Part shown: positions 43,725 through 56,780 of the stretch, piece after piece
Layout of the letters: every line of letters begins with the position of its first letter
Numbering within the stretch: the first letter of the stretch is position 1
Source of the DNA: Phymorhynchus buccinoides
Lineage: Eukaryota; Mollusca; Gastropoda; Neogastropoda; Raphitomidae
DNA length: 64,000 bases
Direction: 5' to 3'
Assembly (NCBI GenBank): GCA_017654935.2
Contig: CM065698.1
Location: 37,069,682-37,133,681, forward strand
The notes under the pieces: generated by a model
What the model was told of the DNA's origin: nothing
The model's input: the letters and a program-made list of their open reading frames with translations, nothing else
The model's database searches: none
Program-made: the position numbers and the translations under genes

Positions 43725-44728
43725 AGAGTGACCAGGGACAACTCCAGGCCTTCTTGCACGTGCCCTGCACCACCACGCTGATCACCGAGACACGCCTCAT
43801 GGACTGCAACATCTTCACAGGGACAACGCCCAGGCCTTCGTTTTGCACGTGCCCTGCACCACCACCACGCTGATCACCGAGACACGCCTCATGGACTGCA
43901 ACATCTTCACATGGACAACTCCAGCCTTCTTGCACGTGCCCTGCACCACCACGCTGATCACCGAGACACGCCTCATGGACTGCAACATATTCACAGGGAC
44001 AACTCCAGGCCTTCTTGCACGTGCCCTGCACCACCACGCTGATCACCGAGACACGCCTCATGGACTGCAACATCTTCACAGGGACAACGCCAGGCCTTCT
44101 TGCACGTGCCCTACACCACCACGCTGATCACCGAGACACTCCTCATGGACTGCAACATCTTCACAGGGACAACTCCAGGCCTTCTTGCACGTGTCCTACA
44201 CCACCACTCTGATCACCGAGACACTCCTCATGGACTGCAACATCTTCACAGGGACAACTCCAGGCCTTCTTGCACGTGCCCTGCACCACCACGCTGATCA
44301 CCGAGACACGCCTCATGGACTGCAACATCTTCACAGGGACAACTCCAGGCCTTCTTGCACGTGCCCTACACCACCACTCTGATCACCGAGACACGCCTCA
44401 TGGACTGCAACATCTTCACAGGGACATAACTCCAAGTCCAGGCCTTCTTGCACGTGCCCTGCACCGACACTCTGATCACTGAGACACAAAAAAACCTCAT
44501 GGACTGCAACATATTCACAGGGACAAACCAACACACAATAAAACCGCAGGGGGGCCTTCCTGCACGTGCCCCTGCACCACCCACGCTGATCATCGAGACA
44601 CAACCTCATGGACTGCAACATCTTCACAGGGACAACCCCAGGCCTTCTTGCACGTGCCCTGCACCACCACGCTGATCACCGAGACACGCCTCATGGACTG
44701 CAACATCTTCACAGGAACAAAGCCAGGT
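43725..44728 (+). repeat. Minisatellite, 85-bp unit, about 12 copies
   Basis: The unit begins TCACCGAGACACGCCTCATG and includes GACTGCAACATCTTCACAGG, GACAACTCCAGGCCTTCTTG and CACGTGCCCTGCACCACCAC + GCTGA. Because 85 is not a multiple of 3, each open frame changes reading phase from copy to copy, which argues against coding. A few copies (around 44420-44600) carry small insertions. Confidence 0.92.
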
Positions 44729-45099
44729 CCTTCGTCCATCTGCCACAAAAGGTAATTCCGAACGAGCTGATATTGCATTCAGGAAAAACAAGTGGTGGAG
44801 ATGATTCTAGTTGGATGGTTTTTACCTCTATGTATGTGTGTGTGCGCACATACGCTCACACAGGCGCGAGTCCCCCCCTGGACTCTTAGACGATTTTTGT
44901 GAGAATAGTGAAAGTGATAACTTCATTTCTAGTTCTGTCTGAGGCTGTATGTAAACTGCCTATCCAGTTGATGATATCGCCATTATAATGCAGCTTATGC
45001 ACACAAGGATTTTATAAAAACAATAAATTAATAATGTTTGCCCATATAAGTATTTGACTAATTCAACGATAAGTATAGATGAGGCGTGTCTATGTTATC
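44729..45099. other. Spacer
   Basis: No gene recognised. Carries the second copy of the GATTCTAG...GATGCTTTT-like spacer. Confidence 0.4.
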
Positions 45100-45565
45100 T
45101 ATTCTAACCATACTGACCAACACTCAAAACAATGAATTTAACACTTACCATCCATTCTAACCATACTGACCAACACTCAAAACAATAAGATTAGCACTTG
45201 AAGCTAATCTAACCATACTGACCAACACTCAAAACAATAAGATTAGCACTTGAAGCTAATCTAACCATACTGACCAACACTCAAAACAATAAGATTATAG
45301 CACTTGAAGCTAATCTAACTATACTGACCACACTCAAAACAATAGATTAGCAACTTGAAGCTAATCTAACCATACTGACCAACACTCAAGAACTATAAGA
45401 TTAGCACTTGAAGCTAATCTATCTCAACCATACTGACCAACACTCAAATAATAAGATTAGCACTTGAAGCTAATCTAACCATACTGACCAACACTCAAAA
45501 CTATAAGATTAGCACTTCACTCTATTCTAACCCATACTGACCAACACTCAAAACAATAGCAGAAA
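45100..45565 (+). repeat. Minisatellite, ~52-bp unit, about 9 copies
   Basis: The unit is CTAACCATACTGACCAACAC + TCAAAACAATAAGATTAGCA + CTTGAAGCTAAT. Most copies are nearly identical. Confidence 0.92.
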
Positions 45566-46079
45566 CATCTTCAATTTTGGAAACCAATGCCCTAGCAACA
45601 TAAAAAAACGAAAGTAGCAAAGGACCGCAACTCCCCTTACCGGAAGCCCGATTACTCCCCTTTTGCTTCCGGTCACACCGGTCCATTAAATTTGACCTGT
45701 CAAAGTCACATTTTCATTTCCCACTGAGGTGTTAAAATCGATTTTGGAAACCGCCCTTCTACTACCTCATGCTTGGACTCAGTACTGATCTGGTCGGTTT
45801 GTTTTGATTCTTAACTATTTGTCATTCAATGTTATTTTCGTGCTTGCAATTTTAAGCTTGCTTTGCCTTATTTAATGGTTTTCTCCATTTTTTACTGACT
45901 TGTCCGGTCTTTGACCGGTTTTTGCCTACAGGAGCCTTTCTTGCGCTTTCTAACTAAATTGTTGTTGCGATTTCATCTTCGCGCTTGGTTTTGTTTTTTG
46001 CTCTTGTTCTTGCTTTTTTAGTTTGGTCTTCCACCGGGTGTTTGGTCTTCACTTCTAGTTGTTTAGAAAACTGTCCATC
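45566..46079. other. Upstream region of the retroelement-like ORF
   Basis: Contains small inverted motifs (CCGGAAGC near 45642 and GCTTCCGG near 45665). It may be the 5' UTR or terminal repeat of the element that encodes the ORF at 46080. Not proven. Confidence 0.35.
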
Positions 46080-47353
46080 ATGTCGGCTCCTTCTAGTGTT
46101 GCTCACTCCAACAGCAGCATCAAACGCCACGCCATCTTCTTCTTGTTCGGTGGTTTCGACCAGTTTTTGTCCCGGTCGAAACTTTTGCGTGATAACTTGG
46201 GTGGGTTCTCTTCTCCAGTTTTGTCGTTCTCCTTCTTCCAAGGACTCCAGTTAAAGCGTTCTAAGTCTTTGGCAGTTAGTGGGCTTTGCAAGCCCTGCTC
46301 TGATTGTGACTTCAGTTTCGGTTTCCGATCCAGTCTATGCCTTGGTGCGTTTGGGTCAAATAACATGGTGATCGGTGTGTTCTGGGGAGCTGTCGGTGGA
46401 TCTTTCGGTCGTGTTGGCGCCCTCGGAGGAGGACCTCACTCGCTGGGGCTGGCTACGCGACTGAGATAATAGTGTTGTCGGTGCGGGACTTGGTGGGTGG
46501 TGTCCTGAACAGGCTCTACTGAACTCCACCGAAGTGACTCAGCAGCAGTGCAGTGTCTCCTCGATTGGTTGCCTCATGACGGCCTAACAAAGATTCGCTC
46601 CACTTGGCTTTGCTGGTCTCGGATTCTGCGACCTGAACAAGCTGGGGTGTGGCTGCGAATTGGGATTCGGAATGAGCGGCATGGGAGCAACGCAACTGTT
46701 GTACGGCCCACAGAAGATGGGACAGCAAATACAAAAACGTTATTTGGCAGTTAAGCCTTCGTCTGGCAAGTCCTCTCTTAAGGTTCCTTCCCCGGCTTCC
46801 GTGGTAGAACCTCCTGTTCCACCAGTTTCATCTTCCGAAACAGTGAACTCTTCTGTTCCTTCTTCGGTTCCTTCTGCTGTTTTGGACACTTCCACTTTGT
46901 GTCAGTCTTTCCTGAGCCTCTGGAATTCAAGTGGCTACCACTGTTCCGATTTTCTCTTCAGACTATCAGGTTTCTTCGTCTCCTCCTCCTTTGGGGGTGT
47001 TCTCGCCGAAATCTGTTTCAACTCGTGCGTCGTCTACCAGTCCTCTGCGTCATTCGGGGTTTACCCTCTCACCCCGTTCTACTACCACGACCGCTACCAG
47101 GTCTGTGCCGATCTCTGGGGGGAGATTGAAGATGGACGGTCTGTCTATGTGGCCAGAGAGTACATACGCACCCCCGATCGGGGAGCTCTGCGACTCTCGG
47201 GAATACGGCACGGCTGATCCCCTGTGTTCAGGTTGTTGCCTCTCTCCCATGGAGACTCTGAGAGAGTGCAACCGATGGACAACCGTCCAGTCCTTTCCTA
47301 TTTCAGAACCGGTCGACGGAGGGATGGAATTCCCGGTTCAGACCATCTGGTAG
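46080..47353 (+). pseudogene. Ser/Pro/Thr-rich retroelement-like ORF, split by a SINE-like insertion
   Basis: ATG at 46080 opens a frame (MSAPSSVAHSNSSIKR...) that runs to the insertion at 46279. Downstream of the second target-site copy, the frame from 46756 continues with Ser/Pro/Val-rich sequence (PSPASVVEPPVPPVSSSETV). Removing the insert and one duplicate keeps the phase. A second frame from about 46931 to 47353 (YQVSSSPPPLGVFSPKSV and on) looks like the true continuation after another frameshift. Low-complexity Ser/Pro N-termini occur in ORF1/gag proteins of DIRS-like and other retroelements. I recognise no catalytic motif, so the identity is open. A host exon is less likely but not excluded. 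Confidence 0.45.
46279..46742 (+). mobile_element. 464-bp SINE-like retroposon with 11-bp target-site duplication
   Basis: TTTGGCAGTTA occurs at 46268-46278 and 46743-46753, exactly bracketing the insert. The insert matches the 3' part of the retroposon at 7786-8543 from GGCTTTGCAAGCCCTGCTCT through AGAAGATGGGACAGCAAA. It ends in a short A-rich tail (ATACAAAAACGTTA). It starts exactly where the shared sequence starts, as expected for a 5'-truncated copy. Pol III A and B boxes are not clear, so it may be a truncated LINE 3' end rather than a true SINE. Confidence 0.9.
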
Positions 47354-47714
47354 AGTCAGTTCTAACCTAACATTCCATGAGTCGTATACCGGCATCGTCA
47401 ACCCTGAGGCAGGCCGCCTCCGGTGGACACTCATCTACTGGTTCTTCAACCGGGGGTCTCCATGGACTCGGTGACTCGGTGCGCACGGATTCTTCCGGTG
47501 GTGGGGAGCTCCCACTACGCAGACCAGATCTTTTTCATCAGTTGGAGTCCTTCCCGGGTCAGTGCAACCTGTATCAACACCGGGTGTCGTTTGAACCGGA
47601 TGACAAGCAAGGTTCCAGGATTTCTTCCGGTGTTCGGGATCAACATCACTCCCTCACCGGAACCGGATCTTTTTCCCTGTTGGACTCTTCCGGGTCTGCA
47701 TAACCGGGACAACA
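47354..47714 (+). other. Region between the retroelement-like ORF and the mega-array
   Basis: All three plus frames are fairly open, and GC content is higher than in flanking DNA (for example frames from 47377 and 47423). Probably a frameshifted continuation of the upstream ORF. No domain recognised. It passes directly into GGACAACAAGGAGG repeats. Confidence 0.35.
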
Positions 47715-50640
47715 AGGAGGTGGACAACAACAAGGAGGAGGACAAGCAAGGAGGAGGACTACACAGTGGACAACAAGCAAGGAGGAGGACAACAAAAAGG
47801 ATGCGAACAACAGCAATGAGGGGACAACACGAGGAGGAGCACACCAGGAGAGGACACAACAATGATGAGGACACAACAAGAGGAGACACAAAAAGAAGGT
47901 GGACAACAAAAGGAGGAGGATCAACAGCAAGAGGACAACAACCAAGGATGAGGAGAACATGAGGCAACCCAGGAGGCGACAATAACAATGGAGAGACAAC
48001 AACCGGAGGAGGACAACAGGAGGACACACCAGGAGGCTGAACAACATGAGGAGGAGACACACAAAGGAGGAGGACACAAAAAGGATGTGTACAACAAAGG
48101 AGTGGGACAACAGCAAGGAGGAGGACACACCATGATGCGGACAACACAAGGAGGAAAGGACCCAACCCCCCAAACAACAAAAAGGAGGTGGACAACAAAA
48201 AGGAGGTGGACAACAAAAAGGAGGTGGACAACAAAAAGGAGGAGGACAACAACAAGGAGGTGGACAACAAACAAGGAGGAGGACAACAAAAAGGAGGTGG
48301 ACAACAAAAAGGAGGTGGACAACAAAAAGGAGGTGGACAACAAGGAGGGGGACAACAAAAAGGAGGTGGACAACAAAAAGGAGGTGGACAACAAAAAGGA
48401 GGTGGACAACAAAAAGGAGGTGGACAACAAAAAGGAGGTGGACAACAAAAAGGAGGTGGACAACAAAAAGGAGGTGGACAACAAAATGAGGAGGACACCA
48501 ACCAGGAGCGGACAACACAAGGAGGAGGACAACAACAGGGTAGGACACAAAATTGAGGTGGACAACAGAAATGGGAGGGGGGTAAAGGAGTCGCACAGCA
48601 AGTAGAGGACAACAACCAGGAGGAGGACACAAGGTATGAAACAACAAAGAGGTGGACAACGACAATGAGGAGGAAACAAAGAGGAGTCGCGGACAACAGC
48701 AAGGAAGTGGACAACAACCGGAGGAGGACACCAAGGATTACACAACCGGGAGCGACACAAGATAGGACAGCCAACAAGGAGTGTCAACAAGGAGATGGAC
48801 AACAAAAAGGAGTTGGACAACAACAAGGAGGAGGACAACAGCAAGGAGGAGGACAACAACAAGCAGCGGACCAGACAAGGTATGTGGACACAACCGGAAG
48901 TCGGAACAAGCAGTAAGTGAGGAGGACACAGCAAGGAGAGGACAACAACCTGAGGCTGACACAGCGAGTAGGACAACACAGGAGGTGGACAAACAACCAT
49001 TGATCGGACAACAACAAGGAGGAGGATAGCAACAATTGAGGAGTACGAACAACCAGAGGAGGACAACAAGGAGGAGGACAACAACAAGGAGGAGGACAGC
49101 AACAAGGAGGAAGACAACAACAAGGAGGAGGTGAACAACAAGGAGGCGGACAACAACAAGGAGGAGTACAACAACAAGGAGGTGGACAACAAGGAGGTGG
49201 ACAACAACAAGGAGGCGGACAACAACACGGAGGCGGACAATATCAAGGAGGATGACAACAACCAGGAGGCGGACAACAACCAGGAGACGGACAACACAAG
49301 ATGTGGACAACCACCAGAGGAGGACAATTACCAGAGCGACACACAGGTGGAGGACACAACAAGTAGGTGGCCAACGACAATTGAGGTGACAACACAATGA
49401 GTAGACACAACCAGGAGCCGCACCCAGGAGGAGGACACAACCCGGAGGACAGCAACAAGGTGGAAGACAACAACAAGGTGGAGGTGAACAACAAGGAGGC
49501 GGACAACAACAAGGTGGAGGACAACAACCAGGAGGACAACAACCAGGAGACGGACAACAAGGAGGAGGAGGACTACACAGAGGACAACAAGAAGGAGGTG
49601 GACAACAACAAGGAGGACAACAAAAAATAGGAGGACAACAACCAGGAGGCGGACAACAACCAGAGGAGGACAACACAGGAGGAGGACAAGCAATGAGGAG
49701 GACAAGCAAGGAGGAGGACTTCACAGAGGAGGACAAGCAAGGAGGAGGAGGACTTCACTCAGGAGGACAAACAAGGAGGATGAGTACTACACAGAGGACG
49801 ACTACACAGAGGAGGACAAACAAGGGTTGGATCACGAACAAGAGAGGAGGACACCAACGAGTACTACACAGAGGAGGACAATCAAGGAGGAGGACTACTA
49901 CAACAGAGGAGGACAATCAAGGAGGAGGACTACTACACAGAGGAGGACAATCAAGGAGGAAAAAGACTACAAAGAGGAGATCTGGCTAGGACGACAACGA
50001 CTACAGAGAGGAGGACAAGCAAACAAGAGGAGGACTGTACAGAGGAGGACAAGGAAGGAGCAGGACTACGCAGAGGAGGACAAGCAAGGAGGAGGAGGAC
50101 TACAAAGAGGACAACTACATAACGAGGAGGACAACAACAAGGAGGATGACAACAATTAAGGAGGAGGACAACAAACAAGGAGGATGACAACAAACAAGGA
50201 GGAGGACAACAACAATGAGGTGGACAACAAAAAAGAGGAGGACAACAACAATGAGGCGGACAACAACAATGAGGTGGACAGCAACAAGGGGGAGGACAAC
50301 AACAAGGAGGAGGACATCAACAAGGGTGGACGTCGGGACAACAAGCAAGGAGGTGGACAAGCAAGGAGGAGGACAACAAGCAAGTAGGAGGACAACAAGC
50401 AAGGAGGAGGATAACAACAAGGAGGTGTACAACAACAAGGAGGTGGACAACAACGAGGACGACTACAGAGAGGAGGACAATCATGAGAAAAGGACTACAA
50501 AGGTAGATTCTGGCAGGACGAGGACACTACTCAAGATGACAAGCAGGGAGGAGAGGACTTCACAGAGGAGTACTACACAGAGTACAACAGCAAGAGGGAG
50601 AGCAACAACAGGGGTGGCACAACCAGTATGCTGACAACAG
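47715..50640 (+). repeat. Mega-array zone A: 18-bp-type GGAGGNGGACAACAANAA units
   Basis: Units such as GGAGGTGGACAACAAAAA (18 bp, very regular at 48180-48490) and GGAGGAGGACAACAACAA, with scattered variants (GACACA, GACTACAC). Purine-rich on the plus strand. Long Leu/Val/Ser/Cys frames on the minus strand and Asn/Lys/Gly/Gln frames on the plus strand are consequences of the unit lacking stop codons. Confidence 0.93.
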
Positions 50641-50757
50641 CAGGAGGGACAACAACAAGGCTGGAGACAACACAAGGAGTGTAACCAGGAGTGTACAACA
50701 ACAATGGGGGGGGGGTGGTGAGTAAAGGGGGGAGGGGGTGGAGGTGGACAACAATGA
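50641..50757. other. Short junction between array zones
   Basis: Related repeat sequence with GGGGGG runs at about 50706-50735. Confidence 0.6.
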
Positions 50758-52400
50758 TTGGACCACAACAAGGAGGTGGACAACAACAACAACGAGGAGG
50801 TGGACAACAACAACGAGGAGGTTCGACAACAACAACGAGGAGGACAACAACAACGAGGAGGAGGAGGGGGGAAAAACCCCACCCCCAAAACAAATCAACA
50901 ACTGAGGAGGGTGGACAACAACAACAACGAGGAGGTGGACAACAACAGCAACGAGGAGGTGGACAACACACATTTTGGACAAAAACGAGGAGGTGGACAA
51001 AAACAACAACGAGGAGGTGGACAACAACAGCAACGAGGAGGTGGACAACAAGAAGACAACAAAGGAGGTGGACAACAACAACGAGGAGGTGGACAACAAC
51101 AACAATCGAGGAGGTGGACAACAACAACAACAACGATGAGGTGGACAACAACAACAACAACAACGAGGAGGGGGACAACAACATCAACAACGAGGAGGTG
51201 GACAACAACAACATCGAGGAGGTGGACAACAACAACAACAACGAGGAGGTGGACAACAACAACAACAACGAGGAGGTGTGACAACAACAACAGCGAGGAG
51301 GTGGACAACAACATCAACAACGAGGAAGGTGGACAACAACAACAACGAGGAGGTGGACAACAACATCAACAACGAGGAGGTGGACAACAACAACAACAAA
51401 AACGAGGAGGTGGACAACACCAACCAAGCGAGGAGGTGAACAACAACAACAACGAGGAGGTGGACAACAACAACAGCGAGGATGGTGGACAACAACATCA
51501 ACAACGAGGAGGTGGACAACAACAACAACGAGGAGGTGGGACAACAACAACACACGAGGAGGTTGGACAACAACAACTACATACGGAGGAGGTGGACAAC
51601 AACCCCACAACGAGGAGGTGGACAACAACACGACAACGATGAGGTGGACAACAACAACAACGATAAGGTGGACAACAACGCACAACGAGGAGGTGGACAA
51701 CAACAACAACAAAAACGAGGAGGTGGACAACAACAACAATGAGGAGGTGGACAACAACAACAACAACGAGGAGGTGGACAACAACAGCAACGAGGAGGTG
51801 GACAACAACAACGAGGAGGTGGACAACAACAACAAAAACGAGGAGGTGGACACAAGGACAACAACGAGGAGGTGGACAACAACACAACGAGGAGATGGAC
51901 AACAACAACAACGAGGATGTGGACAACAACAACACGAGGAGGCGGACGACAACAACGAGGAGGAGGACAACAACAACGAGGAGGAGGACAACACCAACAA
52001 CCGGAGGTGGACAACAACAACACACCAGAGGGAGGACAACAACAAGATCGAGAAGGTGGACAACAACAACGAGGAGGAACAAACAAGGAGGAGGAGGCAC
52101 ACACGAGGAGGTGGACCACAACAACAACGAGGAGGTGGACAACAACAACAGCGAGGAGGTGACAACAACACAACGAGGAGGTGGACAACAACAACAAAAA
52201 CGAGGAGGTGGACAAAAACAACAACGAGGAGGTGGACAACAACACGACGTAGGTGGACAACAAACAAGGAGGTGGACAAAAACAACAACGAGGAGGTGGA
52301 CAACAACAACGAGGAGGTGGACTACAACAACAACGATGAGAGGACTACAACAACAGAGGAGGTGGACAACAACAAGAACAAGGAGGAGGACTACACAGAG
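50758..52400 (+). repeat. Mega-array zone B: GAGGAGGTGG(ACA)n units
   Basis: Units are GAGGAGGTGGACAACAACAA with a variable number of extra AAC/ACA triplets and variants such as AGCAAC and ATCAAC. Indels are common, so frames drift. Confidence 0.93.
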
Positions 52401-55310
52401 GAGGCACAACACAGGAGGAGGAGGACTACACAGAGGAGGAACAAGCAAGGAGGAGGAAGGACTTCACAGATGAGGACTAGACAACAACAACAAGGAGGAG
52501 GAGGACTACACAGAGGAGGACAACAACAACAGCCAAGGAGGAGGAGGACTTCACACAGACAACAACAAGGAGGACAAGCAAGGAGGAGGAGGACTACACA
52601 GAGGAGGACAAGCAATGACCAAGCAAGGAGGATGATGACTACACAGAGGAGGACAGATGAAGCTAGCAGGAGGAGGAGGACTACACAGAGGAGGACAAGC
52701 AAGGAGGAGGAGGACTACACAGAGGAGGACAAGCAGGGAGGAGGAGGACTACACAGAGGAGGACAAACAAGGAGGAGGAGGACTACACAGAGGAGGACAG
52801 GCAAGGAGGAGGAGGACTACACAGAGAAGGACAAGCAAGGAGGAGGAGGACTACACAGAGGAGGACAAGCAAGGAGGAGGACTACACAGTGGAGGACAGG
52901 CAAGGAGGAGGAGGACTTCACAGATGAGGACAAGCAGGGAGGAGGAGGACTACACAGAGGAGGACAAGCAAGGAGGAGGAGGACTACACAGAGGAGGACA
53001 AGCAGGGAGGAGGAGGACTACACAGAGGAGGACAAGGACTACACAGAGGAGGGAGGAGGAGGACTACACAGAGGAGGACAAGCAGGGAGGAGGAGGACTA
53101 CACAGAGGAGGACAAGCAAGGAGGAGGAGGACTGGACACAGCAAGGATGAGGAGGACTACACAGAGGAGGACAAGCAAGGAGGAGGAGGACTACACAGAG
53201 GAGGACAAGCAAGGAGGAGGACTACACAGAGGAGGACAAGCAAGGAGGAGGAGGACTTCACAGAGGAGGACAAGCAAGGAGGAGGAGGACTTCACAGAGG
53301 AGGACAAGCAAGGAGGAGGAGGACTTCACAGAGGAGGACAAGCAGGGAGGAGGAGGACTTCACAGAGGAGGACAAGCAGGGAGGAGGAGGACTACACAGA
53401 GGAGGACAAGCAAGGAGGAGGAGGACTTCACAGAGGAGGACAAGCAAGGAGGAGGAGGACTTCACAGAGGAGGACAAGCAGGGAGGAGGAGGACTTCACA
53501 GAGGAGGACAAGCAGGGAGGAGGAGGACTTCACAGAGGAGGACAAGCAGGGAGGAGGAGGACTTCACAGAGGAGGACAAGCAGGGAGGAGGAGGACTTCA
53601 CAGAGGAGGACAAGCAAGGAGGAGGAGGACTTCACAGAGGAGGACAAGCAAGGAGGAGGAGGACTTCACAGAGGAGGACAAGCAGGGAGGAGGAGGACTT
53701 CACAGAGGAGGACAAGCAGGGAGGAGGAGGACTTCACAGAGGAGGACAAGCAAGGAGGAGGAGGACTTCACAGAGGAGGACAAGCAAGGAGGAGGAGGAC
53801 TACACAGAGGAGGACAAGCAGGGAGGAGGAGGACTTCACAGAGGAGGACAAGCAAGGAGGAGGAGGACTACACAGAGGAGGACAAGCAAGTTGGAGGAGG
53901 ACTTCACTCAGGAGGACAAGCAAGGAGGAGGAGGACTACACAGAGGAGGACAAGCAAGGAGGACGACTACACAGTGGAGGACAAGCAAGGAGGAGGAAGA
54001 CTTCACAGAGGAGGACAAGCAAGGAGGAGGAGGACTACACAGAGGAGGACAAGCAGGGAGGAGGAGGACTTCACAGAGGAGGACAAGCAGGGAGGAGGAG
54101 GACTACACAGAGGAGGACAAGCAAGGAGGAGGAGGACTTCACAGAGGAGGACAAGCAGGGAGGAGGACGACTACACAGAGGAGGACAAGCAGGGAGGAGG
54201 AGGACTTCACAGAGGAGGACAAGCAGGGAGGAGGAGGACTACACAGAGGAGGACAAAGCAAGGAGGAGGACTACACAGAGGAGGACAAGCAAGGAGGAGG
54301 ACGACTACACAGAGGAGGACAAGCAAGGAGGAGGACTACACAGAGGAGGACAAGCAAGGAGGAGGAGGACTACACAGAGGAGGACAAGCAAGGAGGATGA
54401 GGACTACACAGAGGAGGACAAGCAAGGAGGAGGAGGACTACACAGAGGAGGACAAGTAATGAGGAGGAGGACTACCACATGAGTAAGACAAGCAAGGAGG
54501 AGGACTACACACAGGAGGCAAGGAGGAGGAGGACTTCACAGAGGAGGACAAGCAAGGAGGAGGAGGACTTCACAGAGGAGGACAAGCAAGGAGGAGGACT
54601 ACACAGAGGAGGACAAGCAAGGAGGAGGACAACTACACAGAGGAGGACAAGCAAGGGAGGAGGAGGACTTCACAGAGGAGGACAAGCAAGGAGGAGGAGG
54701 ACTTCACAGAGGAGGACAAGCAGGGAGGAGGAGGACTTCACAGAGGAGGACAAGCAGGGAGGAGGAGGACTTCACAGAGGAGGACAAGCAAGGAGGAGGA
54801 GGACTTCACAGAGGAGGACAAGCATGGGAGGAGGAGGACTTCACAGAGGAGGACAAGCAGGGAGGAGGAGGACTTCACAGAGGAGGACAAGCAAGGAGGA
54901 GGAGGACTTCACAGAGGAGGACAAGCAGGGAGGAGGAGGACTTCACAGAGGAGGACAAGCAGGGAGGAGGAGGACTACACAGAGGAGGACAAGCAAGGAG
55001 GAGGAGGACTACACAGAGGAGGACAAGCAAGGAGGAGGAGGACTACACAGAGGAGGACAAGCAAGGAGGAGGAGGACTACACAGAGGAGGACAAGCAAGG
55101 AGGAGGAGGACTTCACAGAGGAGGACAAGCAAGGAGGAGGAGGACTACACAGAGGAGGACAAGCAAGGAGGAGGAGGACTACACAGAGGAGGACAAGCAG
55201 GAGGAGGAGGACTACACAGAGGAGGACAAGCAAGGAGGAGGACAACTACACAGAGGAGGACAAGCAGGAGGAGGAGGACTTCACAGAGGAGGACAAGCAA
55301 GGAGGAGGAG
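52401..55310 (+). repeat. Mega-array zone C: 34-bp unit, about 80 copies
   Basis: The unit is GAGGAGGACAAGCAAGGAGG + AGGAGGACTTCACA, with CTACACA/CTTCACA and AGCAAGG/AGCAGGG variants. Because 34 is not a multiple of 3, a frame reads the unit in all three phases and repeats every 34 codons: EEDKQGGGGLHRG, then GQARRRRTSQRR, then TSKEEEDFTE. No stop codons occur in any of the three phases, giving an apparent 600-codon frame (52657-54459). Confidence 0.93.
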
Positions 55311-56780
55311 GAGGAGGAGGACAACAACAGGAGGAGGACTACACAGAGGAGGACAAGCAAGGAGGAGGACAACAACAAGGAGGTGGACAACAGCAAGGAG
55401 GAGGAGGAGGAGGACAACAACGAGGAGGTGGACACAGAGGAACAACGAGGAGGTGGACAACAACATGAGGCAACGAACAGGTAGGACAACAACAAACAAC
55501 GAGGAGGTGGACACAACAAGGAGGTGGACAACAACAAGGAGGTGGACAACAACAACAACAACACAACGAGGAGGTGGACAACAACAACAACGAGGAGGTG
55601 GACAACAACAACAACAACGAGGAGGTGGACAACAACAACAACGAGGAGGTGGACAACAACAACAACAACGAGGAGGTGGACAACAACAACAACAACGAGG
55701 AGGTGGACAACAACAACAACGAGGAGGTGGACAACAACAACAACGAGGAGGTGGACAACAACAACAACGAGGAGGTGGACAACAACAACAACGAGGAGGT
55801 GGACAACAACAACAACAACGAGGAGGTGGACAACAACAACAACGAGGAGGTGGACAACAACAACAACAACAACGAGGAGGTGGACAACAACAACAACGAG
55901 GAGGTGGACAACAACAACAACAACGAGGAGGTGGACAACAACAACAACGAGGAGGTGGACAACAACAACAACAACGAGGAGGTGGACAACAACAACAACA
56001 ACGAGGAGGTGGACAACAACAACAACGAGGAGGTGGACAACAACAACAACGAGGAGGTGGACAACAACAACAACGAGGAGGTGGACAACAACAACAACGA
56101 GGAGGTGGACAACAACAACAACAACAACGAGGAGGTGGACAACAACAACAACGAGGAGGTGGACAACAACAACAACGAGGAGGTGGACAACAACAACAAC
56201 GAGGAGGTGGACAACAACAACAACGAGGAGGTGGACAAACAACGAGGAGGTGGTGGACAAACAACGAGGAGGTGGACAACAACAACAACGAGGAGGTGGA
56301 CAACAACAATGAGGAGGTGGACAACAACAACGAGGAGGTGGACAACAACAACAACGAGGAGGTGGACAACAACAACAACGAGGAACAACAACAAGGAGGT
56401 GGACAACAACAACAACGAGGAGGTGGACAACAACAGCAACGAGGAGGTGGACAACAACAGCAACGAGGAGGTGGACAACAACAACAACGAGGAGGTGGAC
56501 TACAACAACGAGGACGTGGACTACAACAACGAGGAGGTGGACAACAACAACGAGGAGGTGGACAACAACAACAACGAGGAGGTGGACAACAACAAGAACG
56601 AGGAGGTGGACAACAACAAGAACGAGGAGGTGGACAACAACAAGAACGAGGAGGTGGACAACAACAAGAACGAGGAGGTGGACAACAACAAGGAGGTGGA
56701 CAACAACAACAACGAGGAGGTGGACAACAGCAAGGAGGTGGACAACAACAAGGAGGTGGACAACAACAAGGAGGTGGACG
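55311..56780 (+). repeat. Mega-array zone D: GAGGAGGTGG(ACA)n units, very regular
   Basis: More than 50 units of GAGGAGGTGGACAACAACAA + C, with the AAC/ACA run varying so that units are about 21, 24, 27 or 30 bp long. Changes come in whole triplets, so all frames stay open over long distances (for example 55574-57103 plus, 55145-57082 minus). Confidence 0.94.

Noticed and set aside
43688..44889. Overlapping 60-118-codon frames in the 85-bp array as a repetitive protein
   Set aside because: The unit is not a multiple of 3 and the phase rotates with each copy. Frames stop after about 65 codons.
52657..54459. 600-codon charged repetitive protein
   Set aside because: Produced by a stop-free 34-bp unit. 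Equally long frames exist in other phases and on the other strand.
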